Of a stretch of DNA of 34,935 bases, positions 1-7,900 are shown one piece after another. How positions within the stretch are numbered: position 1 is the first letter of the stretch; every line of letters begins with the position of its first letter. This DNA is from Candidatus Hydrogenedentota bacterium (GTDB taxonomy: Bacteria > Hydrogenedentota > Hydrogenedentia > Hydrogenedentales > CAILVY01). Location of the stretch: positions 1 to 34,935 of the forward strand of contig CAILVY010000293.1 in assembly GCA_903837785.1 (NCBI GenBank), given 5' to 3'. The notes under the pieces are model-generated. The model did not search any database and had not been told where the DNA came from. It worked only from the letters and a program-made list of their open reading frames with translations. Position numbers and translations under genes: made by a program.

Positions 1-27
1 AAAAGGCCGCCTTTTCCCTCTGTCGCT

Positions 28-60
28 CGTCCGTCGCCGCTCACAAGTGAGCGACGGACG
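28..60. other. Inverted repeat / hairpin upstream of the VOC gene
   Basis: The arms CGTCCGTC (28-35) plus GCTCAC (39-44) are complementary to GTGAGC (47-52) plus GACGGACG (53-60), with a 3-nt bulge and a very short loop. A separate 15-nt palindrome, AAAAGGC-C-GCCTTTT, sits at the extreme left edge (1-15). These could be terminator remnants of a gene left of the window. Neither has a clean T-run on the plus strand, so direction and function are unclear. Confidence 0.4.
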
Positions 61-209
61 GCTCCGACGGAAAAAGGCTACTGACCCCCTCCGCAACAAA
101 CCGTTGCACTTAGAATATGAATCCGGGGGCCGGGTCGGGCAGCCTCCGGGCGCACGCGAGGGCTGTGATATGATGGAGATTGCGCGCGAGGCTGTTAAGG
201 AGAAATGCG

Positions 210-641
210 ATGAGCGATGTGCCGGTGAAACCGAAGAGGATGCAGTGGGTCAGCCCCTATCTCGTTGTCCGAGACGTTTGCGGCGCGCTGGAATTCTACG
301 AACGCGCCTTCGGGCTCAGCCCCGGCATGATCTATCCGGAGTCCGGAACCGAAGCAATCTATGCCGAACTTTCGTATGAGGATGCTGTCATCCTGATAGG
401 CGTGCCGCGCGGCCGGAGCACGCGTCCGCAGGGCGCGGCGCGGCGCGAAGGATCGAGCCTCTATTGCTTCACGCCGGATGTCGATGCGCTTTGTGCGCGT
501 GCGCGCGCCGCGGGTGCGCGTGTGGCGATGGAACCCGCGGAGCAGTTCTGGGGTGACCGGACCTGCCTCCTGGTGGATCCGGACGGGCACGCCTGGATGT
601 GGGCGACGCACGTCCGCGACTATGATGCGCCGGCCGGGTGA
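210..641 (+). CDS. VOC-family (glyoxalase/bleomycin-resistance fold) protein
   Basis: This is a 143-residue single-domain protein of the vicinal oxygen chelate superfamily. The N-terminal half has the typical strand-helix pattern (VSPYLVVRDVCGALEFYERAFG). The second half ends in the usual LVDPDGHAWMWATH module, whose DPDGH-W signature marks the last strand of the fold. The ATG at 210 is chosen because AAGGAG (197-202) lies 7 nt upstream and the VOC homology starts soon after it. An upstream TTG at 180 would add ten Arg-rich residues without a better ribosome binding site. The enzymatic activity cannot be inferred, since family members include dioxygenases, epimerases and resistance proteins. 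The sequence resembles the PhnB/YdeM-like subgroup. The alpha/beta hydrolase gene follows after 16 nt and is probably co-transcribed. Confidence 0.85.
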   Translation: MSDVPVKPKRMQWVSPYLVVRDVCGALEFYERAFGLSPGMIYPESGTEAIYAELSYEDAVILIGVPRGRSTRPQGAARREGSSLYCFTPDVDALCARARAAGARVAMEPAEQFWGDRTCLLVDPDGHAWMWATHVRDYDAPAG

Positions 642-657
642 ACGCGAGGGGAAACGG

Positions 658-1512
658 ATGTACTCGACGCACCCACCGCAGGCGCTGGCCGTGTCCGGCT
701 TCGGCGGCGAACTGTTGAATGTCTGGGACTACGGCGGCGATGGCCCGCCGTTGCTGCTGCTGCACTGTACGGGCACGCATGGGCGCGTGTGGGATCCAGT
801 GGCGCATCGGCTCAGCTCCCGATTCCGTGTGTTGGCGCCGGATGCGCGCGGTCATGGCGATTCCGCCAAACCGCAGGATCGGGACGCATATCGCTGGGAG
901 TGGTCGGGACGCGACGTGCTGGCGGTGGTGGACGCGCTGGCCTTGGGGCCGGACCGGCTCGCAGTTGGCCATTCCGGCGGGGGGGCTCAGGTCGCCTATG
1001 CGGAGATGCTGCGGCCGGGCGTCTTCCCTCGCGTGGCGCTCATCGATGCCATCATCGCGCCAAGCGTGGCCTTCTCGGGGGAAAGTTATCTGGCAAAGAC
1101 CGCACGGCAACGGCGCACGCACTTCGAGAGCCGGGCCGAGGCGCGTGATCGCTTCGCGTCCAAGCTTCCCATGCGCGCATGGCATCCTGACGCGCTGGAG
1201 GCCTACGTGGAATATGGCCTTGCCGATGATCCGAGCGGCGGCGTGAACTTGAAATGCCCGAGTCATGTGGAAGCGTGGATCTATGAATTGGGCGGCGCGA
1301 GCGACGTGTTCGAGCGTCTGGAGGAATTGCAGTTTGACGCGTTGCTGCTGACGGGCGGCCGCAGCAATATCAAGCCGTTCGTGGAGCTGCAGCACGCACG
1401 CCTGCCGCATTCGACGTTTCACTGCATGGAGGAAGCGGGGCATTTCATCCCGCAGGAGCTCCCCGAGACGCTGGCCGCCGTGCTCGCCGACTGGCTCACC
1501 CGGAGCGCCTAG
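658..1512 (+). CDS. Alpha/beta hydrolase
   Basis: This is a 284-residue hydrolase of the alpha/beta fold. Visible landmarks are the oxyanion-hole strand LLLLHCTGTHGRVWD, the DARGHGDS segment, the nucleophile elbow GHSGGG and the C-terminal catalytic histidine in AGHFIPQE. The acidic member of the triad is not obvious: the usual position after strand 6 reads LLLTGGRSNI, with no Asp or Glu. Either the acid is supplied elsewhere or the triad is atypical. The ATG at 658 has GAGGGG about 7 nt upstream and starts right after the VOC gene stop, suggesting a two-gene operon. The substrate is unknown; esters, lactones and C-C bonds are all possible. The stop codon overlaps the stop of the convergent receiver gene in a shared CTAG. 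Confidence 0.85.
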   Translation: MYSTHPPQALAVSGFGGELLNVWDYGGDGPPLLLLHCTGTHGRVWDPVAHRLSSRFRVLAPDARGHGDSAKPQDRDAYRWEWSGRDVLAVVDALALGPDRLAVGHSGGGAQVAYAEMLRPGVFPRVALIDAIIAPSVAFSGESYLAKTARQRRTHFESRAEARDRFASKLPMRAWHPDALEAYVEYGLADDPSGGVNLKCPSHVEAWIYELGGASDVFERLEELQFDALLLTGGRSNIKPFVELQHARLPHSTFHCMEEAGHFIPQELPETLAAVLADWLTRSA

Positions 1513-1877
1513 TCTCTCGGATATAGCCGCCGAACCGTCATTGCGGTCAGCTGGCTCCCCTGATGTGTCTTGGGGAACAGTTCGGAGAATCCCGATTTCT
1601 CAAAGGCGCGCGGATTGAGGTCTTCATCCGTCAACAAGACAATGGGCAGCCTTGCGGGGACCTCCGGATCTTCGCGCAGCATGGAACACGTCTCGAAGGC
1701 ATCGAAGATCGGCAGGCTGAGATCCAGCAGAACGAGTTCCGGCTGCTGCGCGAGCGTGAGTTCATACGCTTCCTGGCCGTCCGCGGCCCACAGGACCTCG
1801 TGGCCGTCCCCGTTCAGTTCTGCGGAGAAGACCGCATGCGTTGCCGCGTCGCCCGTGGCCAATAGAATCATTGCCAT
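1509..1877 (-). CDS. Stand-alone response-regulator receiver domain, degenerate acid pocket
   Basis: The product is 122 residues and consists only of a CheY-like receiver domain, without an output domain. The phospho-acceptor is Asp52 (LVLLDLSLP). The switch Thr83 (IVLLTDED) and conserved Lys103 (LFPKTH) are present. The acidic pair after strand 1, which binds Mg in ordinary receivers, reads ATGD: the two canonical Asp/Glu positions are Thr8 and Gly9, with only Asp10 beside them. Phosphorylation may therefore be impaired or the protein may act as a pseudo-receiver. The start at 1877 (ATG GCA ATG) is chosen because GGAGG lies about 10 nt upstream and the first strand begins there. No histidine kinase is nearby. 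Confidence 0.8.
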   Translation of the reverse strand: MAMILLATGDAATHAVFSAELNGDGHEVLWAADGQEAYELTLAQQPELVLLDLSLPIFDAFETCSMLREDPEVPARLPIVLLTDEDLNPRAFEKSGFSELFPKTHQGSQLTAMTVRRLYPRD

Positions 1878-1935
1878 GTTGCATGACCCTCCGGTGGACG
1901 TGATCGTAACAGCCTCCACCTGCACCCCGCAACAC

Positions 1936-1964
1936 TTGACATCCCCCGGCACCCCCCCTAGAAT
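1936..1964 (+). promoter_or_regulatory. Sigma-70-type promoter for the STN-like exported protein
   Basis: A -35 box TTGACA (1936-1941) and a -10 box TAGAAT (1959-1964) are separated by exactly 17 nt, matching 11 of 12 consensus positions. A start near 1971 would give a leader of about 20 nt before the ATG at 1991, containing the AGGGAG ribosome binding site (1977-1982). Confidence 0.75.
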
Positions 1965-1990
1965 GAATTCAACCGTAGGGAGAATGCGAC

Positions 1991-3067
1991 ATGCTCAAGC
2001 GGGTGACTGCAGCAATCTGTCTTGTGGCTTTTCTGTGCGCAAATGCCGTCTGGGCGCAGCCGGGTACGGCGGGCGCCGCCAAATCCGCCGCCGATGATGA
2101 GCGCGGGGGCAGTACCGGAAAGGCCAAGCGGCTGGCAGCTCCCCGCGCCGGAGCGGAGAAGGATTCAGACGAAGGCGCGCCGGCCAAACCCGGAAAGCCG
2201 AAGATAAAGGCCAAGAAGGGCGGCAAGGCCGGCGAAGGCGACAAGTCCGAGGAAGAGGAAACCGCGCCCTCGGCGGAGAAGGCTGAGAAGAAAGACCGGC
2301 CGCTCGAAGGCGACATCATCAAGCTGAAGAGCGGTTCCGTCTTGTCGAGCGTTCAGATCATGAAGCAGACGCCCATGAGTGTGTTCGTTCAGACCGGGCC
2401 GGGCGTTCCGCTGCTCGAAATTCCGCGGCGCCAAATCGCCGAGATAAAGTTGGACGCAATCGATCCGAACAATCCGCCGAAAGCCCCTGCCGCGCAGAGT
2501 GACGTGTTCGTGGCGGAAAAGCTCTCGCCGGAATTCAATCAGAAGATCACCGCTCCGCTCTCGGCGGACAAGCCGCTGTCGTTTCAGAACGCGGATTTCG
2601 TCGAGGTGCTCACGAAGCTGGGACAGCAAGCGGGCGTAACGATTGAAATCGCCGACGTCGTGAATCAGATTCCGAAAGAGAACCGCGTCAAGAGCTTCGA
2701 GATCAAGGAAGGCTCTTCCTTTCTTTCATTTCTGACGGACACGTTCCAAGGAGCATGTCCGGATCTGAAGTTGCTCTATCCCTATGACAAAGTGGTGGTT
2801 ACCACCAAAGCTGCTGCGGAAGCGCAAGCGGCGGCCACCCCGGCCCCTGCGCCAGGTCCTCCGCCGGCACCCGGTCCTCCGCCGGCGCCGGGCGCTCCGC
2901 CGGCGCCGGGTGCGCCACCTGTACCGGGTCCTCCGCCTGTACCGGGCGCGCCACCCGTGCCCCCGGCCGCTGCGGCAGCCCCCGGGCCAGGCGAGCCGCC
3001 GATGCCCGTGCCGGAGATAAAGCCGAACGCCGGAGCTGCCGCCCCGGCGTCCGCCCCATCTAAATAG
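1991..3067 (+). CDS. Exported protein with STN-like segment and proline-rich tail
   Basis: This is a 358-residue protein with a classical signal peptide (hydrophobic core AAICLVAFLCANAV, likely cleavage after VWAQ or nearby). A Lys/Glu/Ala-rich linker fills residues 27-104. Residues about 105-158 form a small beta-rich segment (GDIIKLKSGSVLSS...LLEIPRRQIAEIKL). Residues about 197-272 resemble the STN (secretin/TonB short N-terminal) fold: FQNADFVEVLTKLGQQAGVTIEI followed by a strand and a helix. Residues 286-330 are a Pro-Gly-rich repeat. No secretin or TonB-receptor barrel follows, so the STN-like part is isolated. AGGGAG supports the ATG at 1991. It is likely periplasmic, possibly binding peptidoglycan or a secretion partner. 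The function is unknown; the STN reading is by pattern only. Confidence 0.75.
   Translation: MLKRVTAAICLVAFLCANAVWAQPGTAGAAKSAADDERGGSTGKAKRLAAPRAGAEKDSDEGAPAKPGKPKIKAKKGGKAGEGDKSEEEETAPSAEKAEKKDRPLEGDIIKLKSGSVLSSVQIMKQTPMSVFVQTGPGVPLLEIPRRQIAEIKLDAIDPNNPPKAPAAQSDVFVAEKLSPEFNQKITAPLSADKPLSFQNADFVEVLTKLGQQAGVTIEIADVVNQIPKENRVKSFEIKEGSSFLSFLTDTFQGACPDLKLLYPYDKVVVTTKAAAEAQAAATPAPAPGPPPAPGPPPAPGAPPAPGAPPVPGPPPVPGAPPVPPAAAAAPGPGEPPMPVPEIKPNAGAAAPASAPSK
2846..2953 (+). repeat. 18-bp in-frame tandem repeat, six copies
   Basis: Six imperfect 18-bp units (starting at 2846, 2864, 2882, 2900, 2918 and 2936), followed by a partial unit, encode PAPGPP, PAPGPP, PAPGAP, PAPGAP, PVPGPP and PVPGAP. Because the unit is a multiple of three, copy-number change would lengthen or shorten the Pro-rich tail without a frameshift. 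Confidence 0.85.
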
Positions 3068-3081
3068 TAGTTGAGTAACGT

Positions 3082-3552
3082 CTAGCGTTCCTCTTCGAAA
3101 TCCTCCGGCGTCTCGCCCAGATCAAGCGCGGCTTCATCGTCGAAGACCAGTTCTTCGCCCAGTTCGCCCACAGGGGAATCCGCACCTTCGATGGCGGCTT
3201 CTCCGCTTTGCGCCTCTTCGTCCAACGGCATTTCTTCGCCGACGGTTTCGACTTCTTCGTCGATGACCACGTGGTCCACGCCGAATTCGAGTTCGGTGAT
3301 GCCGCCTTCGTCCACCACCTCCTCCTCTTCGACCACGTCCATGTCCGCGAAATCCAGCTCGGCCTCTACCGGGGCTTTGCCGACTTTGGCCGGACGCCGT
3401 TTCAACCGCGGGGGTTGCAGGGCGTGACCTTCCGCACTGCCTACCCGCAACAGCTCCTGACCGGCGCAATTCGGGCATTTGAAATTCAGCTTCTGCGCAC
3501 CCCACTCCACAAAACGCCGTTCGCACTTGGGACATTGAAACTTCACCGGCAT
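3082..3552 (-). CDS. Small zinc-ribbon protein with long acidic tail
   Basis: The product is 156 residues. The N-terminal 35 residues hold two CxxC knuckles (CPKC and CPNC) 19 residues apart, a typical zinc ribbon such as the MJ0042 or FYDLN type. A short basic segment follows (PPRLKRRPAK), then about 95 residues dominated by Glu and Asp. The ATG at 3552 is preferred over the GTG two codons upstream because the AAAGGA site sits 9 nt from it. It converges on the STN-like gene with only a 14-nt gap. The ribbon probably binds metal and perhaps nucleic acid or protein, while the acidic tail looks disordered. No specific role can be given. Confidence 0.7.
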   Translation of the reverse strand: MPVKFQCPKCERRFVEWGAQKLNFKCPNCAGQELLRVGSAEGHALQPPRLKRRPAKVGKAPVEAELDFADMDVVEEEEVVDEGGITELEFGVDHVVIDEEVETVGEEMPLDEEAQSGEAAIEGADSPVGELGEELVFDDEAALDLGETPEDFEEER

Positions 3553-3897
3553 CGACACGTTTCCTTTCGCTGTTCGCTAACTGGCAGACTTCCCCATGCC
3601 TGAGAGCGCCAGATTATAGCAGAACCTATCGTACAAGAAAAGACCTCTTCCTCGCCCTTTCCAAACCCTTGGCGCACGCTTCATGGCCGCCCGGGACACC
3701 TTCACGTTCGCGGAAGCCCCACCTGCAATCGTTGGACTCTTGCCGTCGATAACACCCGGAAGCGGGGGCGTATTCGCGCGAAACGGAAGGCTTGACAATT
3801 CGACGGTGCTGCGATAAACTGTTTACAAGATGGATGAATTTTCGTTTTCCGCGTTACCAGAGTCCCGCGAGATATGCGCAACCGGAGGTAGCCGACT
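3553..3897. other. Gene-free stretch left of the small TTG-start ORF
   Basis: No reading frame here has both a plausible start and protein-like composition. It contains the leader of the zinc-ribbon gene (minus strand) and, at 3792-3820, a promoter-like element pointing right. The segment 3780-3900 is visibly more AT-rich than its surroundings. Confidence 0.5.
3792..3820 (+). promoter_or_regulatory. Putative sigma-70 promoter
   Basis: A perfect -35 box TTGACA (3792-3797) is followed after 17 nt by TAAACT (3815-3820), which matches 4 of 6 positions of the -10 consensus. It would transcribe rightwards into the small TTG-start reading frame at 3898, or produce a non-coding RNA. Confidence 0.45.
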
Positions 3898-4089
3898 TTG
3901 AAGCACGTTGTTTGTCTCAGCCGACGTTCGCCGCGTGACGCCAATGCGTGGCAGGAGTTTGCCTGCACCCTTGCCGTGACCGTCAACGCATTACTGACGG
4001 CGTTGGGGGGTACTGCACCCGTATTCCAATTTGTAGAAGAGAAGTGCAACATACCTCAGCCGAATCCGAGCAGCGGCACGGGGGCGTGA
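3898..4089 (+). CDS. Possible small protein with TTG start
   Basis: This is a 63-residue reading frame starting at TTG 3898. It is supported by GGAGG (3884-3888) 9 nt upstream and the promoter-like element at 3792. The product begins MKHVVCLSRRSP and has a helix-like centre (FACTLAVTVNALLTAL) and a Pro/Ser-rich end. I recognise no family. Codon third positions are less GC-rich than in neighbouring genes, so it may be a recently acquired gene, a small regulatory peptide or a false ORF on a structured transcript. Confidence 0.35.
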   Translation: MKHVVCLSRRSPRDANAWQEFACTLAVTVNALLTALGGTAPVFQFVEEKCNIPQPNPSSGTGA

Positions 4090-4169
4090 AGGCCCGGTCC
4101 GGCAGCCGGAACTCCCCCGGGGTGCGCAGAGCCGCGGGGGGCGGACTCCGTGTCGGGCGAGGAAAACTC

Positions 4170-4200
4170 TTGACAAGTTGCCGTGGCTGAAGCATACTAT
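4170..4200 (+). promoter_or_regulatory. Putative promoter of the lipoprotein run
   Basis: A perfect -35 TTGACA (4170-4175) is followed by CATACT at 17 nt (4193-4198) or TACTAT at 19 nt (4195-4200), in an AT-rich patch (GCATACTATATAAGG). It lies about 95 nt before the LRR lipoprotein start, and no comparable element is apparent between the three lipoprotein genes. Confidence 0.5.
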
Positions 4201-4296
4201 ATAAGGTTAAGAAGTTGACTCATGGAAGGGGTCGTGCGCAGCCGCGTATCGAGTTCCTGCAAGGGTGCGAGTGCCCTCGTAACAAAGGTGGATACC

Positions 4297-4908
4297 ATGA
4301 ATACGAACCTTCTTCGGCGTGTGGGACTGCTTGGGTTGGCCGTGTGCCTGATGCTGGGATTGAGCGGCTGCCCCTTCGGGGTGGTGTTTTTCGGCGACAA
4401 GGCCCTGGAATCGGCGGTGCGCGCGGAGCTGGGCAAGCCCTTCGGCTTGTTGACGCAGGCGGATCTGCTTGGGGTGACGGAGATCCAGGCGGCCAATCTG
4501 GGCATTACGCGTTTGGACGGGATAGAATTCTGTTCCAACCTTACGGTGCTCAATCTTCGCGGGAACAAGCTGACCTCGATTGGTCGCTTGGCGGGCTTGG
4601 GTAATCTCACTTTCCTCGATCTTGGCGGGAACCAGGTTACAAACATAGAACCGCTCTCCGGGCTATTCTTTCTGCATGAAGTACGCTTGTGGGGAGCCAG
4701 CATGGACATAGTGGATTGGTCGGCTCTCGTGGCGAACGCCCAGGCGGGCGGCTTGGGGAGCGGCGACGTGGTGACGCTTGGCACCGAATGGACCGTCAAG
4801 ACGGACGGCACCCTGTTTGACGACTTTCAGGAGCCGTATCAGGCCATGCTGGACGCCGGGGTGACGGTCATTTTCGCCAAGGAAGACGGCTCGATTGTCA
4901 CAAAGTAG
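4297..4908 (+). CDS. Small leucine-rich-repeat lipoprotein
   Basis: The product is 203 residues. It begins with a lipoprotein signal peptide: MNTNLLRR, a hydrophobic core and the lipobox LGLSGC, followed by PFG. The ATG at 4297 has AAAGGTGG just upstream and puts the signal peptide at the N-terminus; the earlier ATG at 4222 would bury it. The mature part contains about three internalin-type leucine-rich repeats (for example LTVLNLRGNKLTSIGRLAGL and LTFLDLGGNQVTNIEPLSGL). It ends in a short alpha/beta tail. It is anchored in a membrane through the lipidated Cys and probably binds protein ligands. It heads a run of three lipoproteins sharing GCPF at the lipidation site, with an 81-nt gap to the next gene. 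Confidence 0.8.
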   Translation: MNTNLLRRVGLLGLAVCLMLGLSGCPFGVVFFGDKALESAVRAELGKPFGLLTQADLLGVTEIQAANLGITRLDGIEFCSNLTVLNLRGNKLTSIGRLAGLGNLTFLDLGGNQVTNIEPLSGLFFLHEVRLWGASMDIVDWSALVANAQAGGLGSGDVVTLGTEWTVKTDGTLFDDFQEPYQAMLDAGVTVIFAKEDGSIVTK

Positions 4909-4989
4909 TCCGGGGCGCCCGTGCGAGGACCGGGTCTTTGGAGCCATCCCGCGGCGCTTCGGCCAACAAACGCGGTAGTTGAGGTGGGT

Positions 4990-7900
4990 ATGATGACTCG
5001 TGTGGCGCCGCATTCTCTGTTTGTGATTCTGCCACTCGTTCTAGCGCTGCTGGCCGGGTGCCCCTTCGCACCCCAACTCGAGGTTGCCCCTCGGGCCGTG
5101 AGCCTGGGCAGCGGCGGGACCGAGGCGGCACTCAGCGTAAGCAATACGGGCGCGGGGCGCTTGAACTGGAGCGTGGAGGAGGTGGGCCGGGTCAACTCGG
5201 ACGCGCCCTGGACCGCGCAGAACATTTCCTGGCTCTTCCTGGACTCGGCGCCCACCGGCCAGACGGCCACGGAACTGGACCACGTGCTCCTGCACGTTTC
5301 CCGCGCCGGTCAGCAAGTGGGCTTGTACAACAATGCCGGGCTGCGGATCACCTCCAATGGCGGCGATCTCGTGATCCCGGTTTCGATGGAAGTGGTTCCC
5401 ACGTTGACGGCGAGCCCCGCCGAACTTTCGCTCTCGGCCACGGCGACAAGCGCCTCGTTCAGCGTGATCAATTCCGGCGGCGCCGCCGGCGCTTGGGAAG
5501 TGCTTTTCCTGGAAGACGCCAATCATCCCGAGTCCCCCTCCCCCTTGCCGGGCGATCTGCTCGTGACGCCCAATCCGGGCAACACGCTTCCGGGTGAACC
5601 GACGCTGGTGCAAGTCAGTTGGCAGGCTGGGCGCACGGATTTCGCCCTGCTGGTGCAATCGGACGCGGGATCCACCGTGGTAAAGTTCCGCTTTGGCTCG
5701 GCCCTGGAGGGACTGGTTGTCACTCCCGACGTGCTCACGCTGTATATGGACCCGACGCCGGTGCCCGACGGGGGCACGCCGCTCGATCAGGCTGCTTCGA
5801 TACTGCATATTGGCAATTCGACGGCGATCAGCCGGCAGTGGAGCATCGAGGCCATCGCGGTCAACGACCCGAGCCAGACCCCGGCGATCTCCGTGTCGCC
5901 CAGCACCGGTCAGACACAACCCGCGCTGGAAATCGAAGTCTCGGTGAAAGTAACCGATGCAAGCCAGATCCTTGCGGGCAGCGGGAACTACGCCCTTGTG
6001 GTGCATTCCGGCGAGAGTTTCCAGACTGTGCCCATTGTGATCGAGATCCTGCAACTGCCCCAAATTGCCCTGTCCGACCCTCCGCAAACCAACAGCAACC
6101 GCCCTGAAATCCACGAGATCAGCACGCTGGACTTCGGGCGCGAAGACGTGCAGAAGACCTTCTGGATTGCCAACGTCGGCCCGCTGGGCTCGAAGCTCTA
6201 CTTCCGCATCGACAACGCGGACGCCGCTGTGAGCAGTCCCGTGGTCATTGACGTGAGTCCGCTGCAGGACGGCGCGAATGGCGAAGACGGCAGCGCGCAG
6301 GACTTCTTCCATCCGACCGACACGAACCGCCTGATTGACGGGCGCGAAATCACCGTCACGATCGACCGCAGCAATCTTCAGGAAGATGTCGAGTTCCACG
6401 AATTGACGATTTCGGCCGTGGACGCCGACTTTCAGAATCCTTTGGACGCGGTCGAGAGCAAGACCCTCCAGGTGCGCGTGGAACGCCAGCCCCTGACGCT
6501 GGAAGGCGCCATCAACCGAAGCCGTCCGCCCTATGTGATGCGCTTCGTCTTTCTCATCCGCGACACGCTTGGCTCCGTGGTTCCCATGCTGACTGCGGAC
6601 GACCGCGACCGCATCTCTTTCACTGTGACGGAGAACGACGTTCCCCTGGACCTCACTGAGACGAATCTTTTCGTCACGGGCCCGGACAACCTCCGCGCGA
6701 ACATTGCGATCATGCTGGATTATACGGGCAGCATGTACTACGCGGGCACGGACGACACGATAGCGCCGCTGGCGCCGGGAGAAGCGCTGCAACGGGTGAA
6801 AGACGCCACGAAGCGGTTCCTCGATGACCTCCCCCCCGGCTTCCGCGTTGCGCTCATGTACTACAATGATCGCCAGCAGTTGAACCGGCTGCTCCACCCC
6901 TTCTCGACGGATCATGCCGCGATCAAGGCGGCGTTGGATCAGTTCACGCTGCCCGTGGCGCAGTATGGCGTGTCGGACATCCGCGATGCGCTGATGGACG
7001 GCATTGCTCGGATTGCGGCGGAGGACGCGGCGGACACCCTGCCGTTTGATGAGGCCGACCTCCGCGCCATCATGTTCGTGACGGACGGGGAAGACAACGC
7101 ATCGCTGGCCACGACGAGCGACTTGACGACGGCGGCCAAGGATGCCCGCGTACGCCTGTATCCCTTGGCGTACAGCCCCAACAGCGTGTCGAACACGAAG
7201 GATCTTATCGTGATGGCCAAGGAGAGCGGCGGCCATCTCTTCAATGCGGGGAACGTCCGGAACCTGACCTCGCTTCTGGCGAGTGAAAAGGCGCTGGCAC
7301 TTTCGCCGTCCACGCTGACCGGGGACAATCTCGCCTACTTCAATTTGGAGAACGCGAGCGAGACATCGCTGAGTTGGAGCATCGTGCCCGATGCTTCGGC
7401 GACGTGGATTGCCGAGGTCCTGCCCAACGGCGGCGTGACGCCGGCGGGCGGCAGCACTTCGATAGCGGTCCGGGTCGATCCCACGGTGGTGCCGCCGAAC
7501 CGAACCGTCGCGGCCAACCTCGCGATAAGCTCCAACAACGGCGCGGGAAGCGTCAATGTGCGGATGGACGTGGGCGCGGCCAATCAGTTGGCGCAGGCGG
7601 TGACATTGGACCTTCACGACGAACCGGGCCGCATCTGGAACGAATTGCGCAACCAGGTCGTGCTGACGTATGTGACGCCGCAGCAACAGGGCGGCACGTA
7701 CAATATTCGCGCGGAGTATCATCCTCCCAGCGGGGCGGACGTGGCGGGCAGCTTCGAGCGGGACGGCGTCTTCTTCGCGGGAGATGTCCTTGCCGGCCAG
7801 ATCGCAATGAGCACGACGGGCATCTTCAACGACCCCACGGACCCGATTGCCCAGACAGCGACGCGCGCGGAAATCTTCGTGCGGACAGACTATGCGCCCC

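Noticed and set aside
2846..2953. Tandem 18-bp units considered as a CRISPR or satellite
   Set aside because: There are no spacers and the units are in frame, coding for a Pro-rich tail.
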